A stretch of DNA of 64,000 nt from RPRB01 sp035519675 (GCA_035519675.1 DATIWB010000033.1:51663-115662); one strand, 5' to 3'. Shown: positions 1-8,984, numbered from the stretch's first letter. A program made the numbers and translations. Notes: generated from the letters alone by a model not told the origin.

Positions 1-217
1 CTGGCCTCGGGGTGAACACGCCGAACGCAATTCCGAGGGGTTGAGGCGGCGAAAACCGCACTCGGAGCAAGATTCTCGGAGCGTGGGAGGAGCGCGAGGT
101 GGCGCCCGCCGGCTCGCGGCAGGACGGTGGAGCCGGGACGGGCTGCAGCGCCGCGGGCACGGGAGTCGCACCGCAGGCCACGAGACCCGGTTCCGCTCGA
201 CCGGGTCGATCTCGCCT
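1..217. other. Left edge without a recognisable gene
   Basis: This stretch lies downstream of the last gene of the respiratory operon. No protein with a recognisable family signature was found on either strand. A possible stop codon near base 13-15 on the plus strand could be the end of a gene entering from the left, but too little is present to support it. Confidence 0.4.
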
Positions 218-1612
218 TCAGGGCCCGCGCAGCGCGGTGGGCGGCTCGAACAGCGCCTTGCGCTTCGCGGCGATGGCGGCGTGCATCGAGGCATGCCACT
301 GCGCAGGTGGCAGCTCGTTCACCAGCTTCTCCGCCCGGGCCAGCGTCACCCGTGCGGCGTGCGAGTCACCGACCCGCGCCTCGGCCTCGGCCCTGACCAG
401 CAGGACCCGGAGCGTTCTGGGGCCGTAGACCAGCGACGACGCGCGCCGTGCCTGTTCCAGCGCCTCCCAGGGCTCGCGCATCGCGAGGTAGGCCACCGCC
501 AGCCGGGCCGGCGGGTTGTAGTCCCCGGGAAAGTCCCGGGCGCTCTGCTCGAGGATCGGAATGGCCCGCTCGGGCTCGCCCAGCGCGAGGCAGGCCGAGA
601 GCCGGTGCGAGTCGAAGACCGCACGCTCCGCGGGCGTTCTGGCCCGCCCGGCCTCCTGCTCGAGGAACGCCGTCCAGCGGAGCGCAGTGGCGCGGGCACC
701 GGCGAGGTCACCCCGGGCCCGGCGGGCGCCCTCCTCGGTCTCGAAGAGGCTGGAGCGGTCGTCGGGCATGAGCACCACCGAGAGGTCGCGGGCCAGGCTC
801 GCCACCCTGTCCTCCAGCGCCCCCAGCGCCGCGGTTCGCCGCGGGTCGTCCTCCTCGAGCTCCAGCGCGCAGGAGAGCCCGCTGGCCACCAGCGTCGCCA
901 GCGCGGTGCCCGGCGCGACGTGCGACAGCTCCTCGCGGGCGAGCTGGAGGCACCCGGCCGGGTCCCCGTCCTGCGCCAGCCGCTGCACCAGCCCCTGGAC
1001 GGCCTGAGCGTGGTCGAGCGAGCGCGGCACGGACGTGGCCAGCGCCTCGCGGTAGGCCTGGGTGGCGGCGGCATGGTCGCCGGTGGCGTCGGAGGCGCTC
1101 GCCCGGGCCAGGGCCGCCTGGGCGGCGGTGCCGGGAGCCCCCGGGGTCAGCGCCAGCGCGGTGGCGCGGAGGCGGGCGGCGAGCTCCACCACGGTGGCGC
1201 TGCCCACCCAGCGGCGGAAGGCCTGGCCGGTGCGCGGGTCGACGACCAGCAGCGTGGGGAGCGCCTCGGTCGAGAACTGCTCCACGAAGGCGCGATTGAC
1301 CGGCTTCTCGGTGTCCACCTCGAGCCAGATGTACCGGTCCGTAACCGGGGAGAGCACCCCGTCGGGAAAGACGTACGACTTCATGCTCACGCAGCTGTGG
1401 CACCAGGGTGCCCAGGCATCGACGAAGAGCGGCTTCCCCTCGGCCCGGGCCCGGGCCAGAGCGCCGGGGTAGTCGTCGGAGATGAACCGGATGCCGCTGC
1501 CCGGCTCGCCACCCCGGCCCCCGTGCGCGCACGCCGCGAGGGCCAGACAGAGGAGGGCGAGTCCCGGGGTTCGCGGCGCCGAGGTGGAGAGGGCCCGGCG
1601 CCGGAAGCTCAC
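218..1612 (-). CDS. Thioredoxin-fold lipoprotein with helical repeat C-terminus
   Basis: Predicted outer-membrane or periplasmic lipoprotein of 464 aa. The N-terminus has basic residues, a hydrophobic stretch and a lipobox ending at Cys28 (LALAAC). A thioredoxin-like domain follows at about residues 40-150 with the redox motif CHSC (Cys71, Cys74) preceded by DAWAPW. The remainder is Ala/Leu-rich and helical, resembling TPR-type repeats. It starts with GTG and overlaps the ctaF stop by 4 bp, so it is the last gene of the act-cta operon. Inference: a periplasmic dithiol reductant for cytochrome c or CuA maturation, like TlpA or Sco partners, although a general thiol-disulfide role is equally possible. 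The length is unusual for a TlpA-type protein (usually under 200 aa). Confidence 0.8.
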   Translation of the reverse strand: MSFRRRALSTSAPRTPGLALLCLALAACAHGGRGGEPGSGIRFISDDYPGALARARAEGKPLFVDAWAPWCHSCVSMKSYVFPDGVLSPVTDRYIWLEVDTEKPVNRAFVEQFSTEALPTLLVVDPRTGQAFRRWVGSATVVELAARLRATALALTPGAPGTAAQAALARASASDATGDHAAATQAYREALATSVPRSLDHAQAVQGLVQRLAQDGDPAGCLQLAREELSHVAPGTALATLVASGLSCALELEEDDPRRTAALGALEDRVASLARDLSVVLMPDDRSSLFETEEGARRARGDLAGARATALRWTAFLEQEAGRARTPAERAVFDSHRLSACLALGEPERAIPILEQSARDFPGDYNPPARLAVAYLAMREPWEALEQARRASSLVYGPRTLRVLLVRAEAEARVGDSHAARVTLARAEKLVNELPPAQWHASMHAAIAAKRKALFEPPTALRGP

Positions 1613-2043
1613 TTTTGTCCGGCCTCGCCCGAGCTGGGGCCGTCGCTCATCCCCGGAGGCATCCCGGTGGGCATCATCTTCTGGTCGATCTTGGGCATGG
1701 GCGGGATGCGCGAGTTGGAGAGGGTGAAGCGGGTCTCGACGTCGGCCATGACGAAGAACATGAGCACCAGGAGGAAGACGAACGAGGTCACGAAGACGAT
1801 ACGATTGACCCCTTCTCCATGCCAGAGGTGCATGAAGATCAGCACCACCAGCGTGACCTTGATGGTGGAGATGCAGAGCGCCGCGGCCAGGTGCCCTCCG
1901 GGCGACATGTTCAGCTGGGAGAAGCCGAAGGTGGCGAAGGTCAGGCCACAGAGGACGGCCCAGTTGAGCACCAGCTTTCCCGGGCTGGTCTCGTGCTTGG
2001 AATGCGCCGCCGCCGCGGCGGGGGGGTGAGTGGTCGAGGCCAT
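1609..2043 (-). CDS. ctaF: Cytochrome c oxidase subunit IV (CtaF/CoxD type)
   Basis: Small membrane subunit of the haem-copper oxidase, 144 aa. Three hydrophobic segments are visible at about residues 25-46, 52-76 and 82-106. The second contains the family-typical stretch with HLWHGEG near its end. The C-terminal tail is Pro/Met-rich (NSRIPPMPKID) and probably extramembranous. It begins 4 bp after the ctaE stop, and its own stop overlaps the start of the thioredoxin lipoprotein gene. The order ctaC-ctaD-ctaE-ctaF is the standard order of caa3 oxidase operons, which supports the call where sequence conservation in this subunit is weak. Confidence 0.88.
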   Translation of the reverse strand: MASTTHPPAAAAAHSKHETSPGKLVLNWAVLCGLTFATFGFSQLNMSPGGHLAAALCISTIKVTLVVLIFMHLWHGEGVNRIVFVTSFVFLLVLMFFVMADVETRFTLSNSRIPPMPKIDQKMMPTGMPPGMSDGPSSGEAGQK

Positions 2044-2047
2044 TTCG

Positions 2048-2719
2048 TCAGACCAGGTAGAGCAGCGGGTAGAGGAAGATCCAGACCAGGTCCACCAGGT
2101 GCCAGTAGAGCCCGGCGTTCTCCACCGGCGCGTAGTACGTCGGTGAGAACTCCTTGCGCCAGCAGCGGACGGCCACCCAGGTGAGGAGGCTCATCCCGAC
2201 GATCACGTGCAGCGCGTGGAGCCCGGTGGAGAAGAAGTAGACCACGTAGAACACCGGCCCGCCCGGCGCGGTGATCTCCGAGAAGGTGAAGAACTTCCCC
2301 GGCAGGGCGCCCTCGTGGAACTTCTCGGTGTACTCCACGGCCTTGATCCCCAGGAACCCCGCTCCCATGGCCACCGAGGCCATGATCAACCAGAACGCGT
2401 TCCGGTTCTTGCCGTGCTCGGCGTTGTAGTGCGCGAGCGCGACGGTGAGGCTGGAGGTCAGGAGGAGGAGGGTGTTCGCCGTTCCCAGCTTCACGCTGAG
2501 GTGGCGCGCCGCCTGCTCGAACGACTCGGGGAAGTAGGTCCGGAAGACGAAGTAGCCGACGAAGATCCCGGCGAAGAGGAGCACCTCGGTCCCCAGGAAC
2601 AGCCACATCCCGAAGCGCAACGCGCTCTGGTGGTTCTCGACCGTGTCGTAGTGATGCGGGAGCGGAGGTGGCTCGAGCCACCCCTCCGGGGTCATCTTCC
2701 GCGCCGCACTAGCTTGCAT
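2048..2719 (-). CDS. ctaE: Cytochrome c oxidase subunit III
   Basis: Integral membrane subunit III of the caa3 oxidase, 223 aa, at the short end for the family and fitting the form with about five transmembrane helices. Family-like stretches include LRFGMWLFLGTEVLLFAG near residue 35, the central KAVEYTEKFHEG, the HALHVIVGM motif and the C-terminal YWHLVDLVWIFLYPLLYL. The subunit carries no redox centre and stabilises subunit I and its proton uptake path. The ATG start lies inside the last codons of ctaD (11-bp overlap), implying translational coupling. No anomaly was seen. Confidence 0.95.
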   Translation of the reverse strand: MQASAARKMTPEGWLEPPPLPHHYDTVENHQSALRFGMWLFLGTEVLLFAGIFVGYFVFRTYFPESFEQAARHLSVKLGTANTLLLLTSSLTVALAHYNAEHGKNRNAFWLIMASVAMGAGFLGIKAVEYTEKFHEGALPGKFFTFSEITAPGGPVFYVVYFFSTGLHALHVIVGMSLLTWVAVRCWRKEFSPTYYAPVENAGLYWHLVDLVWIFLYPLLYLV

Positions 2720-4370
2720 GGCCCACCTTGGCGAGCTCCTCTGTGACGTCCTGGTACTCGTGGGGCCCCCGGGTGAAGACGGGGACCGCGTCGAAGTTCT
2801 CGGTCGGGGGCGGGGACGGCACGTTCCACTCGTAGCCGCGGCTGCCCCACGGGTTCCGGCCGGCCACCTCGCCGTACTTCAGGGCGATGGCCAGGTAGAT
2901 GGCGATGATGATGAAGCCGAAGGCGAGCAGCGAGGCGCCGGCGGTGGAGGCCACGTTCAGCGCGGCGAAGCGCTCCGGGTACTCGTAGTAGCGCCGGGGC
3001 ATGCCCGCGTTCCCCAGGAGGAACTGGGGGATGAAGGTGGCGTTGAACCCCAGGACGATCAGCCCCGCGGCGAGCAGCCCCCAGTTCTCGGGGTACTTCC
3101 GGCCGAACATCTTCGGGAACCAGTAGTGAAGGGCGGCCAGGAACCCCATGATCACCGCCCCCACCATGATGAAGTGGAAGTGGGCGACGACGAAGTAGGT
3201 GTCCTGCCAGTGCACGTCGAGCGAGACCGTGGCCAGCGCCACCCCGGTCATCCCTCCGAACACCAGGAAGAAGAGGAAGCCGCAGATGTAGGCGAAGGGG
3301 GCGGTGAAGGCGATCGCTCCCTTGTAGAGGGTGCCCACCCAGTTGAAGACCTTGATCGCGGTGAACACCCCCACCAGCATCGAGATGGCGGCGAAGGCGC
3401 CGGCGTCGAACGCGCTCTGGCCCGAGGTGAAGAGGTGGTGGCCCCAGGCGAAGAAGCCCACGAAGGCGATGCCCAGTGAGCTCATGGCGATCATCTTGTA
3501 GCCGAAGATGTTCTTGCGGGCGACGGCGCAGATGACCTCGCTGATCACCCCCATCGCCGGCAGCACCATGATGTAGACCGCCGGGTGGCTGTAGAACCAG
3601 AACAGGTGCTGGAAGAGGATCGGGTCTCCGCCCCGGGCCGGGTCGAAGAAGCCGAAGCCGAAGGTGTGCTCGGCGGCGACCAGCAGGGTGGTGAGGCCAA
3701 GCACCGGGGTGGCCAGCACCTGGATGATGCTGGTGGCGTAGATGGCCCAGACGAAGAGGGGCATCTTGAACCAGGTCACGCCCGGGGCGCGCAGGGTGTG
3801 GATGGTGACGATGAAGTTCAGGCCGGTGAGGATCGAGCTGAAGCCGATGATGAACACGCCCAGCATCACCGGGGCGATGTTGGTGGCGGTGGTGGTGCTG
3901 TACGGCGTGTAGAAGGTCCACCCCGTGTCCGCGCCGCCGGTGATCAGACCCCAGAGCATCAGCGTCGAGCCGGCGAGGTAGACGTAGTACGAGGTGAGGT
4001 TCCACTTGGGGAACGCCACGTCCTTCGCCCCCAGCATGATCGGAAGGAAGAAGTTTCCGAACACGCCGGGGATGGCGGGGATCATGAACATGAAGATCAT
4101 GACCAGCCCGTGGAGGGTGAACATCCGGTTGTAGGTCAGCGCCTCGATCAGCGTCGGCCCCGGGGTGAGGAGCTCGAGCCGGATGACCATGGCGAAGACG
4201 CCGCCGAGGAAGAGGGCGATGATCACCGAGACCAGGTAGAGGATGGCGATCCGCTTGTGGTCGTGGGTGAGGAGCCACGAGCGGACGGTGGTGCCGTCGT
4301 TCAGGTAGCTCTTCCTCGGCAGCACCTCGCCGGCCGGCGACGCGGCAGCGGTGGTGATCGGCGCGGTCAT
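2709..4370 (-). CDS. ctaD: Cytochrome c oxidase subunit I, A2 type
   Basis: Catalytic subunit (553 aa) that reduces O2 to water at a haem a3-CuB centre and pumps protons. About 12 transmembrane helices are expected. Visible ligands: His87 (FTLHGLVM) and His399 for low-spin haem a, His397 for haem a3, and His262, His311 and His312 for CuB. The D-channel glutamate of canonical A1 enzymes (HPEVY) is absent. The sequence is YSHPAVY at 260-266, the Tyr-Ser signature of A2-type oxidases such as Rhodothermus marinus caa3, where the tyrosine is thought to replace the glutamate. Tyr266 is the expected His-Tyr cross-link residue. The stop of ctaC overlaps the start by 4 bp. Confidence 0.97.
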   Translation of the reverse strand: MTAPITTAAASPAGEVLPRKSYLNDGTTVRSWLLTHDHKRIAILYLVSVIIALFLGGVFAMVIRLELLTPGPTLIEALTYNRMFTLHGLVMIFMFMIPAIPGVFGNFFLPIMLGAKDVAFPKWNLTSYYVYLAGSTLMLWGLITGGADTGWTFYTPYSTTTATNIAPVMLGVFIIGFSSILTGLNFIVTIHTLRAPGVTWFKMPLFVWAIYATSIIQVLATPVLGLTTLLVAAEHTFGFGFFDPARGGDPILFQHLFWFYSHPAVYIMVLPAMGVISEVICAVARKNIFGYKMIAMSSLGIAFVGFFAWGHHLFTSGQSAFDAGAFAAISMLVGVFTAIKVFNWVGTLYKGAIAFTAPFAYICGFLFFLVFGGMTGVALATVSLDVHWQDTYFVVAHFHFIMVGAVIMGFLAALHYWFPKMFGRKYPENWGLLAAGLIVLGFNATFIPQFLLGNAGMPRRYYEYPERFAALNVASTAGASLLAFGFIIIAIYLAIALKYGEVAGRNPWGSRGYEWNVPSPPPTENFDAVPVFTRGPHEYQDVTEELAKVGHAS

Positions 4371-5398
4371 TCCTCACCTCCGGTGGCCTGCACGGTGCGG
4401 TCGGACCGGAGGCTCTTGATGAACTCGACGATCGCCGCCGCCTCGGGGCCGCTCAGCTTTCCCTGGTAGTTGGGCATCAGCGGCTGGTAGCCGGCGACGA
4501 CCTTCACGTTGGGCTCCATCATCGACTCGGTGAGGTAGGCCTCGTCGGCGACGATCTCCCGTCCGTCGGTCAGCTTGGTGGGCTGCTGGTAGAGGTCCAC
4601 CCAGCTCGGCCCGGTGGCGGGCTCGGTGCTGTTCACGTTGTGGCAGCGGAGACAGCCCTGGTACACGGCGACCTGCTTGCCCCACTGGGCCAGGCTTCCC
4701 TGCGGCGTGACCTGGCTGGTCTCGTCCGCCAGCACGTCCTGGCGGGCCACCAGCCCACGCTGCTGCTCCTTGATCCACTCGTCGAAGGCCGCGGGGGCCA
4801 TCACCACGACCTCGCCCCACATCTTGCTGTGCTGGGCCCCGCAGTACTCGGTGCAGAGGATCTGGTACCGCCCCGGCTTGGTGGCGGTGAACCAGGTCTC
4901 GGTGTAGCGGCCCGGCTGGGCGTCCATCTTCACCCGGAAGGCGGGGATGAAGACCGAGTGGATGACGTCGCGGGAGGTGATGAGCAACCGCACCGGTCGG
5001 TTGGCCGGGACGTGGAGCACGCCGATGGAGTTGGGCCCCTCGGGGTAGGCGAACTTCCACATCCACTGCTTGCCCATCACGTAGACGTCCATCGCGTCCG
5101 GGGGCGGCGAGGAGAGCCTCACGAAGTCGCGGAACCCGATCGCGAACCACACCAGGAAGAACGCCAGCGGCACGCTGATCGCCAGCACCTCGAACATCGG
5201 GGTGGGGGAGACGAACGGCGTCGCCTGGTTCTCGTGCCGCCGCCGGTACTTCCAGAAGAAGGCGATGGCGGTGAACCCCACCGCCAGGCTGGAGACCATC
5301 GTGACGATGATCACGAAGTAGTGGAGATTGTCGACGTCCTTGGCGAACGTCGAGGCCTGCTCGGGCAGGAACAAGAGGCGCCTCATGATCTCGTTCAT
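4367..5398 (-). CDS. ctaC: Cytochrome c oxidase subunit II fused to cytochrome c
   Basis: Electron-entry subunit of the caa3 oxidase, 343 aa. Two membrane helices lie near residues 27-49 and 70-90. The periplasmic cupredoxin domain holds the CuA site: His147, then Cys182, Glu184, Cys186, His190 and Met193 in CTEYCGAQHSKM. A C-terminal monohaem cytochrome c domain follows, with CLRCH (Cys249, Cys252, His253) and a downstream Met-Pro-Asn (PLMPNYQG) likely to supply the axial Met. The fusion makes the enzyme a caa3 rather than an aa3 oxidase. It could take electrons directly from the ActE or ActA haems of the complex encoded upstream. ATG start, 4-bp overlap with sco. Confidence 0.97.
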   Translation of the reverse strand: MNEIMRRLLFLPEQASTFAKDVDNLHYFVIIVTMVSSLAVGFTAIAFFWKYRRRHENQATPFVSPTPMFEVLAISVPLAFFLVWFAIGFRDFVRLSSPPPDAMDVYVMGKQWMWKFAYPEGPNSIGVLHVPANRPVRLLITSRDVIHSVFIPAFRVKMDAQPGRYTETWFTATKPGRYQILCTEYCGAQHSKMWGEVVVMAPAAFDEWIKEQQRGLVARQDVLADETSQVTPQGSLAQWGKQVAVYQGCLRCHNVNSTEPATGPSWVDLYQQPTKLTDGREIVADEAYLTESMMEPNVKVVAGYQPLMPNYQGKLSGPEAAAIVEFIKSLRSDRTVQATGGEE

Positions 5399-6210
5399 GC
5401 CGTCGCACCCCGTCGCTTCTTCAGCTTCAAGTCCTGCCTCCAGAGCACCGTCAGTAAGACCACCAGCGCGGCGAAGACCAGCAGGGCCCCGATGCGGATG
5501 AATGCCAGCACGTAGGGGCCATAGCTGCGCTTCGCCGGGTCGTACTTGAAGCAGGTGAGCAGCACCCGGTCGAACGCGGTGCCCACCTTTCCCTTGCCGG
5601 CCTCGACCAGGGCCAGCTTCATGTCCCGTGCCGGGTACTCGATGCCGTACAGGTACCGCGACAGCCGCCCGTCCTCGGAGAGGACGAAGGCCACCGAGGC
5701 ATGCGCATACTGCTTGCTCGGGGCGTCGTACTTGTAGAGGAACCCCGTCGCCTTCGCGAGCGCGTGGATCTCCGGCTCGGCGGCGGTGGCGAAGCGCCAG
5801 TCCGGCGTGGTGGGAGAGACGCCCAGCGCCTGCATGTGGCCGCGCTTGGACTCGGCGGCGTCCCGCGGCGTCTCGGTGGGGTCGATGCTCACCACCACCG
5901 CCCTGAAGTCGCGTCCGAGCTTCATCCCCGAATCCCGGATTGTCCGGGTCAGGCTGGAGAGCGTGAGGCTGCAGAGCTGCGGGCAGCGGTAGTAGACCAG
6001 CGCCAGCACCACCGGCTTGCCGCGGTGGAGCTCGTCCGCCAGGCGGAAGGGCTGGCCCTCCGAGTCGACCAGCCGCCCCTCCTCGGGCACGCGGTCCCCG
6101 AGCTGCTCGATGACGTCCACGCCCTGCATCGGGGCAGGCACGTTCACCTGGGCCCCGGCCGGCAGCGGCAGGAGCGCGCAGAGGAGAACGATGAGCCCCG
6201 GGCGGGTCAC
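5395..6210 (-). CDS. SCO1/SenC-family copper chaperone with C-terminal membrane anchor
   Basis: Assembly factor that delivers copper to, or reduces the thiols of, the CuA site of subunit II. The 271-aa protein has an N-terminal signal sequence (residues about 4-20), a thioredoxin fold with the metal site CPQLC (Cys76, Cys80) and the conserved downstream His in QYAHASVAFVLS. Unlike most SCO proteins it also carries a C-terminal membrane helix (AFIRIGALLVFAALVVLL) followed by a basic tail, so it is anchored at that end. The GTG start is set by a 4-bp overlap with the preceding gene. Placement immediately before ctaC fits its role. Confidence 0.93.
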   Translation of the reverse strand: MTRPGLIVLLCALLPLPAGAQVNVPAPMQGVDVIEQLGDRVPEEGRLVDSEGQPFRLADELHRGKPVVLALVYYRCPQLCSLTLSSLTRTIRDSGMKLGRDFRAVVVSIDPTETPRDAAESKRGHMQALGVSPTTPDWRFATAAEPEIHALAKATGFLYKYDAPSKQYAHASVAFVLSEDGRLSRYLYGIEYPARDMKLALVEAGKGKVGTAFDRVLLTCFKYDPAKRSYGPYVLAFIRIGALLVFAALVVLLTVLWRQDLKLKKRRGATA

Positions 6211-6620
6211 TTCGGCTGGCCCTTCTTCGTCTGCTCGGCGAGGTACATCTTCATCGCCTCGTCGATGGGGATGTGCGCCACCCCGGCCTCGCGGTCTACC
6301 CAGCCGTAGCTCCGCAGGCGCTCCAACTGCTGGAGCCGCTTCTGCGCTGCCCGCTGGTCGAGCGCGAAGACGCGAAGATTGACGATGCCCACCTCGTACT
6401 GGTCCACCTGCTTGGGGATGGGAGGCGGGCCACCGGGCTGCATCTCGGCGCGGGTGGTGTTCAGGATGTGCGTGGACCAGACGGTGGCCACGGCGAAGAT
6501 GGCCATGGAGGCCACGCCCACCCCGATGATCCACGGCCAGCTCATCTCCTGCTGGGGGTGAGTCACCTCGGCGGTGCTGTGCCCGCCGGCCGAGTGCTGG
6601 GTCTGCGCGGGGGTGCTCAT
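6207..6620 (-). CDS. Small single-span membrane protein of the act-cox operon
   Basis: A 137-aa protein with a polar His-rich N-terminus, one membrane helix at about residues 29-50 (PWIIGVGVASMAIFAVATVW) and a periplasmic C-terminal part. The end of the protein carries the motif LRSYGWVDREAGVAHIP, which I associate with small proteins encoded beside SCO and oxidase genes in several phyla. It overlaps actF by 4 bp upstream and sco by 4 bp downstream, so it is co-expressed with both complexes. Inference: an accessory or linking subunit of ACIII or of the oxidase. It is not clearly the two-helix ActG described in other ACIII complexes. Confidence 0.75.
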   Translation of the reverse strand: MSTPAQTQHSAGGHSTAEVTHPQQEMSWPWIIGVGVASMAIFAVATVWSTHILNTTRAEMQPGGPPPIPKQVDQYEVGIVNLRVFALDQRAAQKRLQQLERLRSYGWVDREAGVAHIPIDEAMKMYLAEQTKKGQPK

Positions 6621-7834
6621 GCCTGCTGGTACCTCAGCGAGTCGGCCAGGTACGGATCCTTGACCGGGAGGGTGAAGTGGCCGGCGGCCCGCCAGCGGGC
6701 GAAGGCGATGGCCACCCCGCCCACCCCGAACATCGAGCTGATGCCGGTCCAGTGGACGTAGAAGCCCTCGGGGTGCAGCGCGGGGAGCACCAGCCAGGTG
6801 AGGTCCACCCAGTGCACCACCAGGATCCACACCGCCACGAACGCCAGGCCCCGCGGCTTGAACTTCAGGCCCCGGCTGAGGAGGGTGAAGAAGGGGATGA
6901 CGAAGTGGGTGAGGATCAGGAAGATGCCCACGCTCTGCCAGCCGCCCTTCATCCGGACCACGTACCAGGACGCCTCCTCCGGAATGTTGGCGATCCAGAT
7001 GAGCATGAACTGGCTGAAGGCGATGTAGGTCCAGAAGGCGGTGAAGGCCAGCATCAGCTTGCCCAGGTTGTGGGTGTGATGCCGTGTGACCAGCCCGCCG
7101 AACTGCCGCTGCTCGTTCCGGGTCCGGACGGTGATGACGGTCAAGAGCGCGATGCAGGAGAGGAAGCTGCCGGCGAAGTAGTACGCGCCGAAGATGGTGG
7201 AGTACCAGAAGGGGTCCACCGACATCAGCCAGTCGAACCCGGCGAAGGTGATGGACAGCCCGAGGAACGGCAGCGCCCCCGAGCCGTAGCGGCGCATGCG
7301 CCGGGTGGGCTCCAGTCCGCCCTCCTGGTCCTGCCGGAGCGACCAGCCACGAAGCAGCTGGTTCACCACCACCCAGATCGCGAAGTAGATGACTGCCCGG
7401 ACGAGGAAGCCCGGCACGTTCAGCCACGCCGCCTTGTGGGTGAGCAGCTCCAGCTGCTCGTGGTTCATCTTGTTCGAGGGGCTCACCCAGGGGAACAGCA
7501 CCGGCATCCCCAGGGCGATGGGGAGGAAGAGGACCACGAAGACCGGGATGGCCGCCCCCATCGACTCGAACACCCGCCGGAACACGGTCATCCATCGCGC
7601 CGCCGAGGCGTGGAAGATGGCGTTCCAGATGCTCGCCGCGATGGCGATGCCCAGCCAGTAGGCGAAGGCCACCAGGTAGCCGGCGAGGATGACCGGGCGG
7701 TCCTCCGGCTGCACCGCGTAGCCGATGGCGGTCAGCACCAGGCCGGCGACACCGAGCCCTGCGGCCAGGGCGAAGGTCTTTCCCCCGGCCTTCAGCCGGT
7801 CCTGGGTGATGGTGGTGGGCCCTACCTCGACCAT
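6617..7834 (-). CDS. actF: Alternative complex III membrane subunit ActF (NrfD-like)
   Basis: Polytopic inner-membrane subunit of quinol:cytochrome c oxidoreductase (ACIII), 405 aa with about ten hydrophobic segments. It belongs to the NrfD/PsrC superfamily and is the shorter paralogue of ActC. Family-like stretches include the FAYWLGIAIAASIWNAIFHASAAR region in the second and third helices, and SVDPFWYSTIFGAYYFAG near the middle. In solved ACIII structures ActC and ActF form the two four-helix-bundle halves of the membrane arm. The ATG start lies 13 bp inside actE and its stop overlaps the next gene by 4 bp. Confidence 0.93.
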   Translation of the reverse strand: MVEVGPTTITQDRLKAGGKTFALAAGLGVAGLVLTAIGYAVQPEDRPVILAGYLVAFAYWLGIAIAASIWNAIFHASAARWMTVFRRVFESMGAAIPVFVVLFLPIALGMPVLFPWVSPSNKMNHEQLELLTHKAAWLNVPGFLVRAVIYFAIWVVVNQLLRGWSLRQDQEGGLEPTRRMRRYGSGALPFLGLSITFAGFDWLMSVDPFWYSTIFGAYYFAGSFLSCIALLTVITVRTRNEQRQFGGLVTRHHTHNLGKLMLAFTAFWTYIAFSQFMLIWIANIPEEASWYVVRMKGGWQSVGIFLILTHFVIPFFTLLSRGLKFKPRGLAFVAVWILVVHWVDLTWLVLPALHPEGFYVHWTGISSMFGVGGVAIAFARWRAAGHFTLPVKDPYLADSLRYQQA

Positions 7835-8424
7835 GTCTGCCCCTCCCGGAGGCGGCGCTGCACGTCGGCAGGCAGCGTGTTCACCGGCACGTTCTGGCTG
7901 AGCTGGAGCGCCTGGACGTAGGCCACCACCGCCCAGCGCTCGTCGGTGGGGATCTCCCCGGAGAACGAGGGCATCAGCCCGTAGCCCTGGGTGATGGCCT
8001 GGTAGAAGAAGCCCGCCGGCCGGAACCCGAGTGCCACCAGCGAGGGCGGCAGCCGGGTGGCCATGTTGTCCGCCACCATGCTGTCTCCGTTCCCCACCAG
8101 GCCGTGGCAGTTGGAGCAGACGATCTCGTAGCGGTGGCGGCCGCGGGCCAGCAGCTCCGGGGTGACCGGGATGGGGATCCCCGTGACCATCTCGCCGTTC
8201 ACCATCCCGGTGCTGATGCCCGGCGCGCCCACCACCGCCTCGCGGGAGATGGTGCCCTGGACCGGGGTCCGCATCCCTCGTCCGTCGGCATAGAAGTCGC
8301 TGGCGGCGTAGGGCAGCACCTTGTCCTGTTGCTCCATGCGCTGGAGCACGTCGCTGGCCCGGGTCCCGGCGCAGCTGCAGCCGGAGAGGACGCCGAGGCC
8401 GAGGAGGAAGAGAACCGTCCTCAT
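7822..8424 (-). CDS. actE: Alternative complex III monohaem cytochrome c lipoprotein ActE
   Basis: Periplasmic electron-transfer subunit of ACIII, 200 aa. A short signal peptide ends in the lipobox VLSGC (Cys16), so the protein should be lipid-anchored. One haem c motif CSNCH is present (Cys103, Cys106, His107), and GYGLMPSF (Met151) supplies a likely sixth ligand. In ACIII this subunit passes electrons from ActA to the oxidase or a soluble cytochrome. Length and order are standard. The stop codon of actD overlaps its ATG by 4 bp. Confidence 0.94.
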   Translation of the reverse strand: MRTVLFLLGLGVLSGCSCAGTRASDVLQRMEQQDKVLPYAASDFYADGRGMRTPVQGTISREAVVGAPGISTGMVNGEMVTGIPIPVTPELLARGRHRYEIVCSNCHGLVGNGDSMVADNMATRLPPSLVALGFRPAGFFYQAITQGYGLMPSFSGEIPTDERWAVVAYVQALQLSQNVPVNTLPADVQRRLREGQTWSR

Positions 8425-8984
8425 TCCAGTGCCTCCCGCACGGTGCTGATCTCCTTCGCCCCCAGCTGGGAGAGGAGCGCGCTGGCGTCCTTGCCGTCGC
8501 TGCCCGGGGGGAGCGCCATGCTGAGCCAGAAGCCGTCGTTCACCGCGCTCCGGAATTGCTCGGACTCGAACACCGCGTGGTACGGCTGGGGCAGCCGCAT
8601 CAGGGTGAGCAGCCCGAAGAAGATGCTCAGCGAGGCCAGCAGCACCGTGGTCTCGAAGGTGATGGGGATGAAGGAAGGCGGGGCGTGCGGCGGGCGGCCG
8701 CCCACGTTGAGCGGCCAGTTGAGGCCGTTCATGTACACCATCATCAGATACCCGCCGAACATCCCGGTCAGGCCTCCGGTGAGCGCGATGCGGGGGACGT
8801 AGCTCCGGCTCAGCCCCAGCGCCTCGTCACCTCCGTGCAGCGGGTAGGGCGAGTGGGTGTCGATCGCCTCGAAGCCCTTCTCCCGGACCTTGTAGCAGGC
8901 GTCCACCAGCGCCTCGCCGCTGCCGAAGCGCCCGAGCACGTAGGTCTTGCCGACTGGAGCTGCGTGTTCCGCGGCGTGTTCCAT
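8421..8984 (-). CDS. actD: Alternative complex III subunit ActD (DUF3341)
   Basis: A 187-aa DUF3341-family subunit of ACIII. The N-terminal half is soluble with the family pattern of GRFGSGEALVDACYKVREKGF followed by DTHSPYPLHG. Two membrane helices follow at about residues 65-85 and 103-122, separated by the loop ending NVGGRPPHAPPSFIPITFE, which is a recognisable ActD feature. It has no redox cofactor and shields ActC in known structures. It lies 3 bp after the actC stop, so it is within the same operon. Confidence 0.93.
   Translation of the reverse strand: MEHAAEHAAPVGKTYVLGRFGSGEALVDACYKVREKGFEAIDTHSPYPLHGGDEALGLSRSYVPRIALTGGLTGMFGGYLMMVYMNGLNWPLNVGGRPPHAPPSFIPITFETTVLLASLSIFFGLLTLMRLPQPYHAVFESEQFRSAVNDGFWLSMALPPGSDGKDASALLSQLGAKEISTVREALE

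Noticed and set aside
3573..3594. HPAVY in cytochrome oxidase subunit I as a damaged HPEVY active site
   Set aside because: The preceding residues are Tyr-Ser, the established signature of A2-type oxidases, so the missing Glu is natural.
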